A stretch of DNA of 64,000 nt from Sulfurimonas sp. Its GTDB lineage: Bacteria > Campylobacterota > Campylobacteria > Campylobacterales > Sulfurimonadaceae. A program made the position numbers and the translations under genes. The stretch's first letter is position 1; each line of letters opens with the position of its first letter. The DNA lies in NCBI RefSeq assembly GCF_028694605.1, contig NZ_JAQVKP010000007.1, positions 1-64,000 on the forward strand, in the 5' to 3' direction. Below, one piece after another: positions 18,433-25,392 of this stretch. The notes below the pieces were generated by a model, which was not told the DNA's origin, searched no databases, and was given only the letters and a program-made list of their open reading frames with translations.

Positions 18433-18677
18433 AAACATTAACTTTAGCAAATATCTATGAGTTGCAAGGCTTAAAAGAAGAAGCCCTTGAAATTTACAAG
18501 GAGATTTTGAAAAAAGACCCTTCTAATAGTGATGCTAAAATTGCCATACGAAGGCTCTCCGGGATGAGAAAAAAGTTTTTAAATGTCAATACTCAGATGA
18601 AAGAGTACTTTGTGAAGATGCAGGATGATATAGAGTTTAATGAATTTGAAAGGTGGTTGTTAAAATTATGGAACTAA
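18429..18677 (+). CDS. Small TPR-like protein
   Basis: An 82-residue protein starting in an ATGA overlap with leuB. Residues 3-36 match one tetratricopeptide repeat ([20 protein letters not shown], then [14 protein letters not shown]), a protein-protein interaction module. It overlaps the next gene by 10 nt. A small gene at the same relative place (upstream of the CiaD gene) is recalled in C. jejuni as Cj0787. Role unknown; it may act with the CiaD-like protein. Confidence 0.75.
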   Translation: MKTLTLANIYELQGLKEEALEIYKEILKKDPSNSDAKIAIRRLSGMRKKFLNVNTQMKEYFVKMQDDIEFNEFERWLLKLWN

Positions 18678-19000
18678 AAGATGTTATTCTCTCAACTTTG
18701 GCGGAGCTGGAAGACAGCAAGCCAGATGTTGGCTCTCAAACAAACAGAAACGATTTGCAGCCTAAAAGAGACGAAGGTGCTTTTATACAGGTACAACCAA
18801 GCCAAGAATCAATACTAAGCGGCGAGATGGCTTTTTTAGCATCAATGCGGGAGCGCTTACTTGTTCTTTTTGAAGGTTTTCAAGCACCAAACAACACAAA
18901 CATAGAAGCCAAAGTGGATATGACGCTTAATTTTTTAGAGTATGTTTTAGTAACAATTGATTCAAGAATGGAAGAGTTAGAGAAAGGAAGTCGTAAATGA
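18668..19000 (+). CDS. CiaD-like domain protein
   Basis: A 110-residue protein starting at ATG 18668, preceded by a purine-rich stretch and overlapping the TPR gene. The N-terminal half is polar and low in structure; the C-terminal half (MAFLASMRERLLVLFEGFQ, then DMTLNFLEYVLVTIDSRMEEL) is helical and, from memory, matches the conserved C-terminal part of C. jejuni CiaD (Cj0788), where a nearby gene is also purU. CiaD is a host-invasion effector in Campylobacter; in a free-living relative the ancestral role is probably different. The assignment is moderate. Confidence 0.6.
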   Translation: MELKDVILSTLAELEDSKPDVGSQTNRNDLQPKRDEGAFIQVQPSQESILSGEMAFLASMRERLLVLFEGFQAPNNTNIEAKVDMTLNFLEYVLVTIDSRMEELEKGSRK

Positions 19001-19833
19001 ACCAATACCGGGTACTCATAGATGCAAATGATGAAAAGGGGTTGGTTCACAAAATATCAAGTGTTTTTTACCACAATGACCTCAACATCCTATCAAACAG
19101 CGAGTTTGTTGATGCGGAGAATAATAAATTTTTTATGAGAAGTGTTGTAGAGGGTGCGATTGATCTCAACCAACTTTACGAGCTTCTTTGCAGTGTGCTG
19201 CCGCAAGATGCAAATATAGAAGTTATTGCTCCAAAAAAGAAAAATATTGTCATTATGGCGACAAAAGAGATGCATGCGCTTGGCGATATACTTGTGCGCC
19301 ATGAGGCCGGAGAGCTTGAAGCAAATATCTTGGCGGTTGTCTCTAACTATGGCGATTTGGGCTCTTTTGTTGAAAAGTTTGATATCCCGTTTGTAGAAAT
19401 TTCGCATGAGGGCTTAAGCAGAGAAGAGCACGAGAACAAGATTCTTGCATGTCTGGCAGAGTTTGAAGAGATAGACTATATCGTGCTTGCAAAGTATATG
19501 AGGATTTTGACTCCAAGATTTGTCGAAGTGTATGAAAACAGAGTTATCAACATTCACCACTCCTTTTTACCTGCATTTATCGGTGCAAACCCTTACAAAC
19601 AAGCGTATGAGCGAGGCGTAAAGATTATCGGTGCAACATCGCATTTTGTAAACAACAACCTTGATGAGGGTCCAATTATCGCTCAAGAGGTTATCCACGT
19701 TAATCATGCCTACAGCTGGAGAGATATGCAGCGCTCAGGCAAAGATGTGGAAAAAGTAGTTCTCTCCCGTGCGCTAAAACTCGCACTCGAAGATAGAATC
19801 TTTGTTTATGCAAACAAAACTGTTATTTTTTAA
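18997..19833 (+). CDS. purU: Formyltetrahydrofolate deformylase
   Basis: Hydrolyses 10-formyl-THF to formate and THF, balancing the folate pool and supplying formate for purine synthesis. The 278-residue protein has an N-terminal ACT-type regulatory domain (5-80: ANDEKGLVHKISSVFYHNDL) and a C-terminal formyltransferase-fold domain with INIHHSFLPAFIGANPY, GATSHFVNNNLDEGPII and the catalytic Asn/His/Asp set expected of the family. It overlaps the upstream gene by 4 nt (ATGA). Confidence 0.95.
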   Translation: MNQYRVLIDANDEKGLVHKISSVFYHNDLNILSNSEFVDAENNKFFMRSVVEGAIDLNQLYELLCSVLPQDANIEVIAPKKKNIVIMATKEMHALGDILVRHEAGELEANILAVVSNYGDLGSFVEKFDIPFVEISHEGLSREEHENKILACLAEFEEIDYIVLAKYMRILTPRFVEVYENRVINIHHSFLPAFIGANPYKQAYERGVKIIGATSHFVNNNLDEGPIIAQEVIHVNHAYSWRDMQRSGKDVEKVVLSRALKLALEDRIFVYANKTVIF

Positions 19834-19841
19834 GGTCAGCG

Positions 19842-20312
19842 TTGTTTAATCTTGTCTTGGTGCATCCGCAAATTCCAAACAATACCGGTGCTATAGGGCG
19901 GCTTTGCGTCAATGCGGGGGCTACTTTGCATATCATTAAGCCCATTGCTTTTGACATTGATGAAAAAGCAGTGCGCCGTGCAGGACTTGACTACTGGCAT
20001 AAGCTTGATTTGCATGTTTGGGAGAGTTTGGATGATTTTTTTGCAAACAATACCATTGTAAACAATGCTCATTTTGCAACTACAAAAACCGATAAACCCT
20101 ATTTTGAAGCAGAGTTCAAAGATGGGGACTATATCTTCTTTGGAAGCGAAACGGCGGGGATACCGCAAGATATACTTGAGCGGTACAAAGAGCAAAATAT
20201 CACCATCCCTATGACAAAAGAGGGCAGAAGTCTCAACCTTGCCATAAGTACGGGTATAGTGCTTTATGAGGCGATAAGGCAAAATTATACCCTGTTTAAG
20301 GAACATCCATGA
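19842..20312 (+). CDS. trmL: tRNA (cytidine/uridine-2'-O-)-methyltransferase TrmL
   Basis: SpoU-family (SPOUT) methyltransferase of the wobble base 34 ribose in tRNA-Leu. The 156-residue protein is near the usual TrmL length and shows VHPQIPNNTGAIGRLCVNAG at the N terminus, YIFFGSETAGIPQD in the middle and the knot motif IPMTKEGRSLNLAISTGIVLYEA at the end. The start is a TTG preceded by AAGG eight nt after the purU stop; no better start is available. Its stop overlaps the next small ORF as ATGA. Confidence 0.9.
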   Translation: MFNLVLVHPQIPNNTGAIGRLCVNAGATLHIIKPIAFDIDEKAVRRAGLDYWHKLDLHVWESLDDFFANNTIVNNAHFATTKTDKPYFEAEFKDGDYIFFGSETAGIPQDILERYKEQNITIPMTKEGRSLNLAISTGIVLYEAIRQNYTLFKEHP

Positions 20313-20455
20313 GTACATTTATCGACATTGTTATGCTACTTCTTTTTTTGCTTTTTATGATTTTTATTTTTGGCGGGTACCATAAAAACAAATCAGCGCA
20401 AAGAGAAGCGGATGAGCGCAGAGCCAAAGAGAGAGAACAAGAGAACCTAAAATAG
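20309..20455 (+). CDS. 48-residue single-pass membrane peptide
   Basis: A short ORF starting in an ATGA overlap with trmL. It encodes one strongly hydrophobic helix (residues 5-21, DIVMLLLFLLFMIFIFG) followed by a charged tail rich in Lys, Arg and Glu (AQREADERRAKEREQE). Translational coupling and the clean membrane-plus-coil layout argue that it is real. No family is recognised. Confidence 0.6.
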   Translation: MSTFIDIVMLLLFLLFMIFIFGGYHKNKSAQREADERRAKEREQENLK

Positions 20456-20543
20456 GATTTCTGCTACTCTCTCAAGATAATTTTCGAATTTTTCCAATAA
20501 ACTTTTTGCGTTTTTTACTACCATTTGCATATCAAATCCTTTT

Positions 20544-20816
20544 GGGCGCCTCTAAAAACTCTAGCCGTCTTCAGAGGGAATCAACAAAGATGAGATGATG
20601 TAAAATCTTTTTTGAGCCTTAGCCAACGCTAAGGCGATAAAAAGTTTTGCGGCATATCGCTTTTTTGAACCCTCCCGTAGGGCGATAGAGCCAAGCCCAC
20701 ACTCTGCGTTGCCTCTTTTTGCCTTAGCCTTAGCTAGGGCTGCAAAGAGCCGCCTTGATTGTGAACTTGGCTCTATCGCTGAAGATGGCTAGAGTTTTTA
20801 GAGGTGCCCTTTTTTA
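20544..20816 (+). ncRNA. Highly structured element, possible noncoding RNA or MITE-like repeat
   Basis: The ends 20544-20572 and 20781-20809 are inverted repeats of 29 nt; the only two differences would be G-U pairs in a plus-strand RNA, so all 29 positions can pair. Inside are a perfect 14-bp stem (20682-20695 with 20766-20779), a perfect 8-bp hairpin with a CAAC loop (20616-20623 with 20628-20635), a 4-bp hairpin CCCT/AGGG (20670-20682), and further partial stems. The right end runs into CTTTTTT, terminator-like. The G-U pairs favour a plus-strand RNA; a transposon-derived palindrome is the alternative. No known RNA family was recognised. Confidence 0.55.
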
Positions 20817-20901
20817 TTTCAAATAGTATATGTTTTTTAACAAGTAAGTAAAAAATATTGCAAATTGTCATATTTTTTTGACTAAATTAGAAAAAAAGTA
20901 T

Positions 20902-20907
20902 TATAAT
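20902..20907 (+). promoter_or_regulatory. Promoter -10 box for the S24 regulator
   Basis: TATAAT 25 nt upstream of the ATG at 20933, in an AT-rich tract; a strong ribosome-binding site (AAAGGAG) follows just before the start codon. Confidence 0.6.
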
Positions 20908-20932
20908 CATAGAAAGATATTAAAGGAGTTGT

Positions 20933-21592
20933 ATGAAAAATTTTGTTGATATTGTAGAAGAGATTAAAAGTATAGTTTCTACAGAGTTTAATGGAAAAAA
21001 GATATACGATAAAGATGTTGCAGATATTTTGGGTATTTCACAGATGAATTTTGCAACTATGAAAAAGCGAAACAAAGTTCCTTTTGGAGAACTTTTGGAT
21101 TTTTGCGCACTCAAATCTATCTCTATCAACTGGCTGCTTTACGGACAATCTCCAGAGAGCCTTGTTGCAGCTACAAACAGATTTTTTATGGTGAAATATT
21201 TTGGACAGATTAGCGCCTCAGCCGGCGGAGGTGCAAATGCTGATGAAGAGGTGAGCCAAATGCTAGAAATCCCGCAAGAGTTTGTAGCTATGCTTGGCGG
21301 CGAGAGAGAACTTAAAAATATAGAAGCCATCAATGTAACGGGTGATTCAATGGAGCCGACTTTTAGTTATAACGATATCGTTTTTATCAACAGGGCTAAA
21401 ACAGACTTGGCAAGAGGCGGTATCTTTACTATACGAACAGAGGCGGGGCTTTTTATAAAAAGAGTGCAAAAAAGGTTGGATGGAAGAGTGGATATTATCT
21501 CAGACAACCCTGTTTATGCGCCTCAAACATTAAATCCGAATGAGATAGAAGTAATCGGAAGAGTGATAAGCAGATTTGGAAGCGTGGACTGA
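20933..21592 (+). CDS. S24-family (LexA/CI-like) transcriptional regulator
   Basis: A 219-residue repressor-type protein. Residues 1-75 hold a helix-turn-helix region (YDKDVADILGISQMNFATMKKR) and 85-219 an S24 peptidase domain with a candidate self-cleavage site Ala-Gly (A97-G98 in SASAGGG), catalytic serine in GDSMEPTF (S139) and lysine in GLFIKRVQ (K176). It should bind DNA and may inactivate itself during RecA activation, as for LexA and phage CI; Campylobacterota generally lack canonical LexA. Its stop overlaps the lipoprotein gene (TGATG). It could be a domesticated prophage repressor. Confidence 0.88.
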   Translation: MKNFVDIVEEIKSIVSTEFNGKKIYDKDVADILGISQMNFATMKKRNKVPFGELLDFCALKSISINWLLYGQSPESLVAATNRFFMVKYFGQISASAGGGANADEEVSQMLEIPQEFVAMLGGERELKNIEAINVTGDSMEPTFSYNDIVFINRAKTDLARGGIFTIRTEAGLFIKRVQKRLDGRVDIISDNPVYAPQTLNPNEIEVIGRVISRFGSVD

Positions 21593-22944
21593 TGTCGATG
21601 CAGATTAAAATTATTTTACTGCTTGTGCTGTTTTTCTTTAGCGGGTGTGCGCTTCATGATACAAAAAAGAGCTTTGATGGCACACAAAAGATAGCCGACT
21701 TAGAGCAGATTCCGCAAGATGGAGCCTATTTTTGTAAAAATATAAGTGATAGTAAAGAGCTTTACGAGATTCAAAAAAACTATAATAACATGCATTTTTA
21801 TGTATGGAATATGCAACAGCCAAAAGAGAAGTTAGAATCCATAAAATGGGCGTTTAACACATATCGTCCATCAAGCAGCTATGGAGAAAATCTACAAAAA
21901 CTCGATCAGAATTTTTTTGATACGATGCTGCAAAATGCAAATTTTGATGAGTATGGTACGCTAAATGCAAAAGGTTTAACGCTCAGAGAGTTAAATTTGA
22001 GGGTTTTTCCAACTATCCGACCACTTTTAAGAGACCCCTCGCTTGCGGGGGAAGGGTTTCCGTTTGACTACCTTCAAAATAGTACTGTCCATGCAAATTC
22101 GCCGATTTTTATCTCGCACTACTCAAAAAACAGAGAGTGGGCTTATGTTTTTGCCTCTTTTGCATCGGGTTGGGTAAGGGTGCATGAATTTGTTATTTTA
22201 GAAGATGCTCAAAAAGATTTTTGGCAAAACAAGGAACAGTTGGCGATTATAAAAGAGGGTGAAGCTATCTATGATATGGATGGAAATTTTCTATTTTCAT
22301 CAAAAATCGGCATGGTGTTGCCTTATGTTGCCGAAGATGAGACATCTTATATAGTTGCGGTCGCAAAATCAGGTACAGAAGGACAGAAGGCTGTTTTGAC
22401 AGATGCAAAAATTAAAAAAGAGATTGCTACAAAAGAGATACTGCCTTTAAATGCAGATAATCTGGCAACAGCTATACACGAAGTTTCAAAGACGAACTAC
22501 GGTTGGGGTGGGATGTATGAACAAAGAGACTGCTCCTCAACGTTAAGAGATATGTTTACGCCATTTGGCATCTGGCTTCCTAGAAATTCGTATCAACAAG
22601 GCAGAGTTGGGAAAGTCATCTCTTTGAAAGAGTTAGATGACGAAGAAAAGATAAAAACCATTAAAGAAAACGCCATCCCTTTTCAAACACTACTTTATAA
22701 AAAAGGGCATGTTGTTCTTTATGTTGGAACATATAATGATGAAATTATTGTTTTTCATAATGTTTGGGGAATTAGGACGAAGCAAGACGGCATTGAGGGA
22801 AGAATTATTATAGGCAAGCCAATTTTCAGCACTTTAAGGATTGGAAAAGAACAGCCCCGCTATGACAAAGAGGCAGAGCTACTAAAAACCATCTCAAGTA
22901 TGAATATTATAACGGGTAAAAATGAGGCTATTGCTAAAAAATAG
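21592..22944 (+). CDS. NlpC/P60-type lipoprotein with SH3-like domain
   Basis: A 450-residue exported lipoprotein: signal peptide with lipobox FFFSGC (Cys near residue 19), an N-terminal stabilising region, a bacterial SH3-like middle (about 150-260, RVFPTIRPLL then GWVRVHEFVIL), and a C-terminal NlpC/P60 cysteine peptidase with the catalytic Cys in YEQRDCSST, His in KKGHVVLYVG, and a polar third residue near VFHNVWG. It probably cleaves peptidoglycan stem peptides; a similar protein is recalled in H. pylori (HP0087). The start overlaps the S24 gene; ATG 21598 is an alternative. Confidence 0.85.
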   Translation: MSMQIKIILLLVLFFFSGCALHDTKKSFDGTQKIADLEQIPQDGAYFCKNISDSKELYEIQKNYNNMHFYVWNMQQPKEKLESIKWAFNTYRPSSSYGENLQKLDQNFFDTMLQNANFDEYGTLNAKGLTLRELNLRVFPTIRPLLRDPSLAGEGFPFDYLQNSTVHANSPIFISHYSKNREWAYVFASFASGWVRVHEFVILEDAQKDFWQNKEQLAIIKEGEAIYDMDGNFLFSSKIGMVLPYVAEDETSYIVAVAKSGTEGQKAVLTDAKIKKEIATKEILPLNADNLATAIHEVSKTNYGWGGMYEQRDCSSTLRDMFTPFGIWLPRNSYQQGRVGKVISLKELDDEEKIKTIKENAIPFQTLLYKKGHVVLYVGTYNDEIIVFHNVWGIRTKQDGIEGRIIIGKPIFSTLRIGKEQPRYDKEAELLKTISSMNIITGKNEAIAKK

Positions 22945-22987
22945 TATAAATATAATTTTAAAAAATAATAATTATAAAAATTTATAG

Positions 22988-22993
22988 TATAAT
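22988..22993 (+). promoter_or_regulatory. Promoter -10 box for the pentaheme cytochrome
   Basis: TATAAT in the context TTATAGTATAATCTT, 27 nt upstream of the ATG at 23021, inside the 76-nt AT-rich gap after the lipoprotein gene. Confidence 0.6.
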
Positions 22994-23020
22994 CTTTCTC
23001 AAACAACAAACGGAGTCTGA

Positions 23021-24136
23021 ATGAAAAAGGTTATTTTACTGTTACTATTTATGTTGGCAGCGTCTGAAGCAAAATATTTGGATAGCAAGTCGTGCAAGGA
23101 GTGTCATGAAGATATTTATGCAGAGCACGCAAAATCTATGCACCATAAATCATCCATTTTTGGCGATGAGATACACAAAAAAGTAAAAGAGATTTCAAGC
23201 AAGTCGAATTATTCATGTGCATTGTGCCACATGCCGGCAACGAAAAATCTCTCAGCAATGATTCGCGGGGAGGAACAGCCAGACCCTGCGGATGTGAGAC
23301 AGAGTGATGGAGTATCTTGTTTTTATTGTCATCAAATCAGCAAGGTGCATCATGCAAAAGCCTATAACATTAACTTTTCAAGCGCATCCGGTGATGAAAA
23401 ACCAACAATGTTTGGAAACCTTAAAGACCCGGATTCAAGTGACAAGCACCATGCAGAGCATAATGAGATTTACAAAAATAGCGAAGTTTGCATGGGTTGC
23501 CACTCACACAAAGAGAATGAACACGGCTTTGAAGTCTGCAACACAAAAAATCAGTACGATAAAAGAAGTGATTGTATAGCATGCCATATGCCACGTGCAG
23601 CAGGCGGAAATGAGAAATTCAACAAAAAAGGAAGAGACGAGTACACAACACATAACTTTCTTGGAATCCGCTCAGATGAAATGGTAAAAAAAACCGTTAA
23701 ACTTGAACTTGCCTATAAAAATAATATGATTGAACTTACTATCGCCAACAAAATGGGACACTCAATCATTACACACCCAATGCGCCTAAAGTTTGCAAAA
23801 ACGGTTGTGACAAGAAAAGGAGAGGTTATCTGGAGTAATTTCAAAGAGAGTCCACAAGAGGATAAAGAGGCAACATTTATCATAGCTTTTAAAGATAGCG
23901 AGGGTAAACCTTCTATGCCGCATACGGCAAAAGATTATCTTATCAATCAAAATCTAAAAGCAATGAGTGCAAAAACAGTGCTCTACAGCGTACCTAAACT
24001 TCAAAAAGGGGATGAGATAAAAACAACATGGATAAGTTATGTTATCAGCCCTAATATAGCGCAGAAGTTACAAATCACTTCTGAAGAGGCGACAAAAGCG
24101 TATGTTGGAGCAGAAGAATCCATTGTCGTGCAGTAG
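23021..24136 (+). CDS. Periplasmic pentaheme cytochrome c
   Basis: A 371-residue protein with a signal peptide (MKKVILLLLFMLAASEA) and five CxxCH heme sites: CKECH (25-29), CALCH (66-70), CFYCH (100-104), CMGCH (157-161) and CIACH (185-189). Many extra histidines are available as distal ligands. Residues 215-371 lack heme sites and look beta-rich. This resembles the cytochrome c554/NapC-like multiheme group in spacing. It would carry or store electrons in the periplasm; no oxidoreductase partner is adjacent, so the donor and acceptor are unknown. Confidence 0.88.
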   Translation: MKKVILLLLFMLAASEAKYLDSKSCKECHEDIYAEHAKSMHHKSSIFGDEIHKKVKEISSKSNYSCALCHMPATKNLSAMIRGEEQPDPADVRQSDGVSCFYCHQISKVHHAKAYNINFSSASGDEKPTMFGNLKDPDSSDKHHAEHNEIYKNSEVCMGCHSHKENEHGFEVCNTKNQYDKRSDCIACHMPRAAGGNEKFNKKGRDEYTTHNFLGIRSDEMVKKTVKLELAYKNNMIELTIANKMGHSIITHPMRLKFAKTVVTRKGEVIWSNFKESPQEDKEATFIIAFKDSEGKPSMPHTAKDYLINQNLKAMSAKTVLYSVPKLQKGDEIKTTWISYVISPNIAQKLQITSEEATKAYVGAEESIVVQ

Positions 24137-24150
24137 TTTTATAAAATAAA

Positions 24151-25392
24151 ATGGATTTGCATAATATAGAAGAGAAGCTATCGTCACATATATTTATCAA
24201 AGAGGTTGCTCTCATCGTTCATAACGGCTCTTTGTTCGCTGTTGTCCACCCTGATTTTAATGCCCTAAAAGAGGCAAGAATAATCAACATAGAAGAAGAA
24301 ATCAGATGGTACGCCATAGAGCTTTACAATATGCAAGTCCAAGAGCCTTTGAAGATAAAAGGTTATAAAATATTAACCGTCCCTTTGCCAAAAACAGCGC
24401 TTGGCGGTGTCGATTTAGTGGCACTAAGAGAGCTTATATCATCAGACAAAAAGAGTGATTTTGCCATAGAAGATGAACCTGATGATAAAGTGTATGCTAC
24501 TTTAAAAGAGTATTTATCAACTCTGACAAAGGGAAAAATTACTCCATCTTCACATTTAGAACTTACTCTTGGGCTTGATTCACTTGATTATGTAGAGCTT
24601 TTTGTTTTTATAGAAGAGAGTTTTGGAGTTAAAATTGATGAAGCGATTTTTTCATCCGTTATGAAGATGGGGGATTTGTATCTTTTTGTTAAACAAAATG
24701 CAAAATATGCAAACTCTTCAGCAGTAGTTTGGGAAGATATTTTACATCAAAAGATAGACGAAAAACTGGTGTATTCGCCCATTATAATCTCTCTGTACAA
24801 AACCGTTCTCTATCCTCTTTTTAGGCTCTATTTTCGGCTTGAGGTATCAGGAGTGGAAAATATTCCCACATATCCGTGCATAATCGCCCCGTCGCATCAA
24901 AGTATGCTTGACGGTTTTTTGATAGAGTCCGTACTTCCGTATAAGATTTTAAAAAAGAGTTTCTTTTTGGCATACAAACAGGTGTTTGGTACTACGCTAT
25001 TGGCACCTGTCTCAAAGCACGGTCAGACTATTTTGATAGATGCAAATATAAATCTCAAACATACTATGCAGTATTGCGCACTGCCCCTAAGAGAGGGAAA
25101 CAATCTTGTGATTTTTCCTGAGGGGGCAAGAACCAGAGATAGAAAACTGCTTGAGTTTCGTCCTTTTTTTGCGATGCTCTCTAAGACTTTTGGTATTCCC
25201 GTCGTTCCAGTCGTAATTGACGGTAGTTATGAAGCGCTTCAGGCAGGAAAAATATTTCCAAGACCCAGAAAAATAAGAGTTGCATTTCTAAAGCCGATTG
25301 CCCCTGATGGACTCAGCAGTGATGAGATAACGCAAAAAGTAAGAGAAATGATAGAGATTGAACTCGGCAAATCTCACCCTAAGGCACTTTGA
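24151..25392 (+). CDS. ANL-ligase tail / acyl carrier / PlsC acyltransferase fusion
   Basis: A 413-residue three-part protein. Residues 10-95 resemble the C-terminal subdomain of acyl-CoA/acyl-ACP ligases (IKEVALIVHNGSLFAVVHPD, LPKTALGG), but the catalytic Lys of the usual GK is glycine. Residues 115-185 are an acyl carrier domain with the phosphopantetheine serine in LGLDSLDYVE (S144). Residues 205-405 are a lysophosphatidate-type acyltransferase with HQSMLD (H249, D254) and FPEGARTR (322-329). The AMP-forming core is absent. It may hold an acyl chain on its own carrier and pass it to a glycerolipid; how the carrier is loaded is unknown. Confidence 0.82.
   Translation: MDLHNIEEKLSSHIFIKEVALIVHNGSLFAVVHPDFNALKEARIINIEEEIRWYAIELYNMQVQEPLKIKGYKILTVPLPKTALGGVDLVALRELISSDKKSDFAIEDEPDDKVYATLKEYLSTLTKGKITPSSHLELTLGLDSLDYVELFVFIEESFGVKIDEAIFSSVMKMGDLYLFVKQNAKYANSSAVVWEDILHQKIDEKLVYSPIIISLYKTVLYPLFRLYFRLEVSGVENIPTYPCIIAPSHQSMLDGFLIESVLPYKILKKSFFLAYKQVFGTTLLAPVSKHGQTILIDANINLKHTMQYCALPLREGNNLVIFPEGARTRDRKLLEFRPFFAMLSKTFGIPVVPVVIDGSYEALQAGKIFPRPRKIRVAFLKPIAPDGLSSDEITQKVREMIEIELGKSHPKAL

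Larger units (their letters stand above)
20456..20932. other. Gene-free stretch with structured element
   Basis: Some 477 nt without a convincing gene on either strand; no ORF above about 40 codons has a ribosome-binding site or a family motif. It holds the structured element at 20544-20816 and, at the right end, an AT-rich promoter region for the S24 regulator. The base composition of the middle is visibly richer in G and C than the flanks. Confidence 0.8.

Noticed and set aside
20544-20816. Reading the structured element as tRNA, rRNA or CRISPR
   Set aside because: No cloverleaf, no rRNA-like core and no regular repeat-spacer pattern; the stems are nested, not tandem.
24151-24435. A complete acyl-CoA ligase hidden upstream of the ACP/PlsC fusion
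   Set aside because: Only 14 nt separate the fusion from the cytochrome gene, so there is no room for an adenylation core on this strand.
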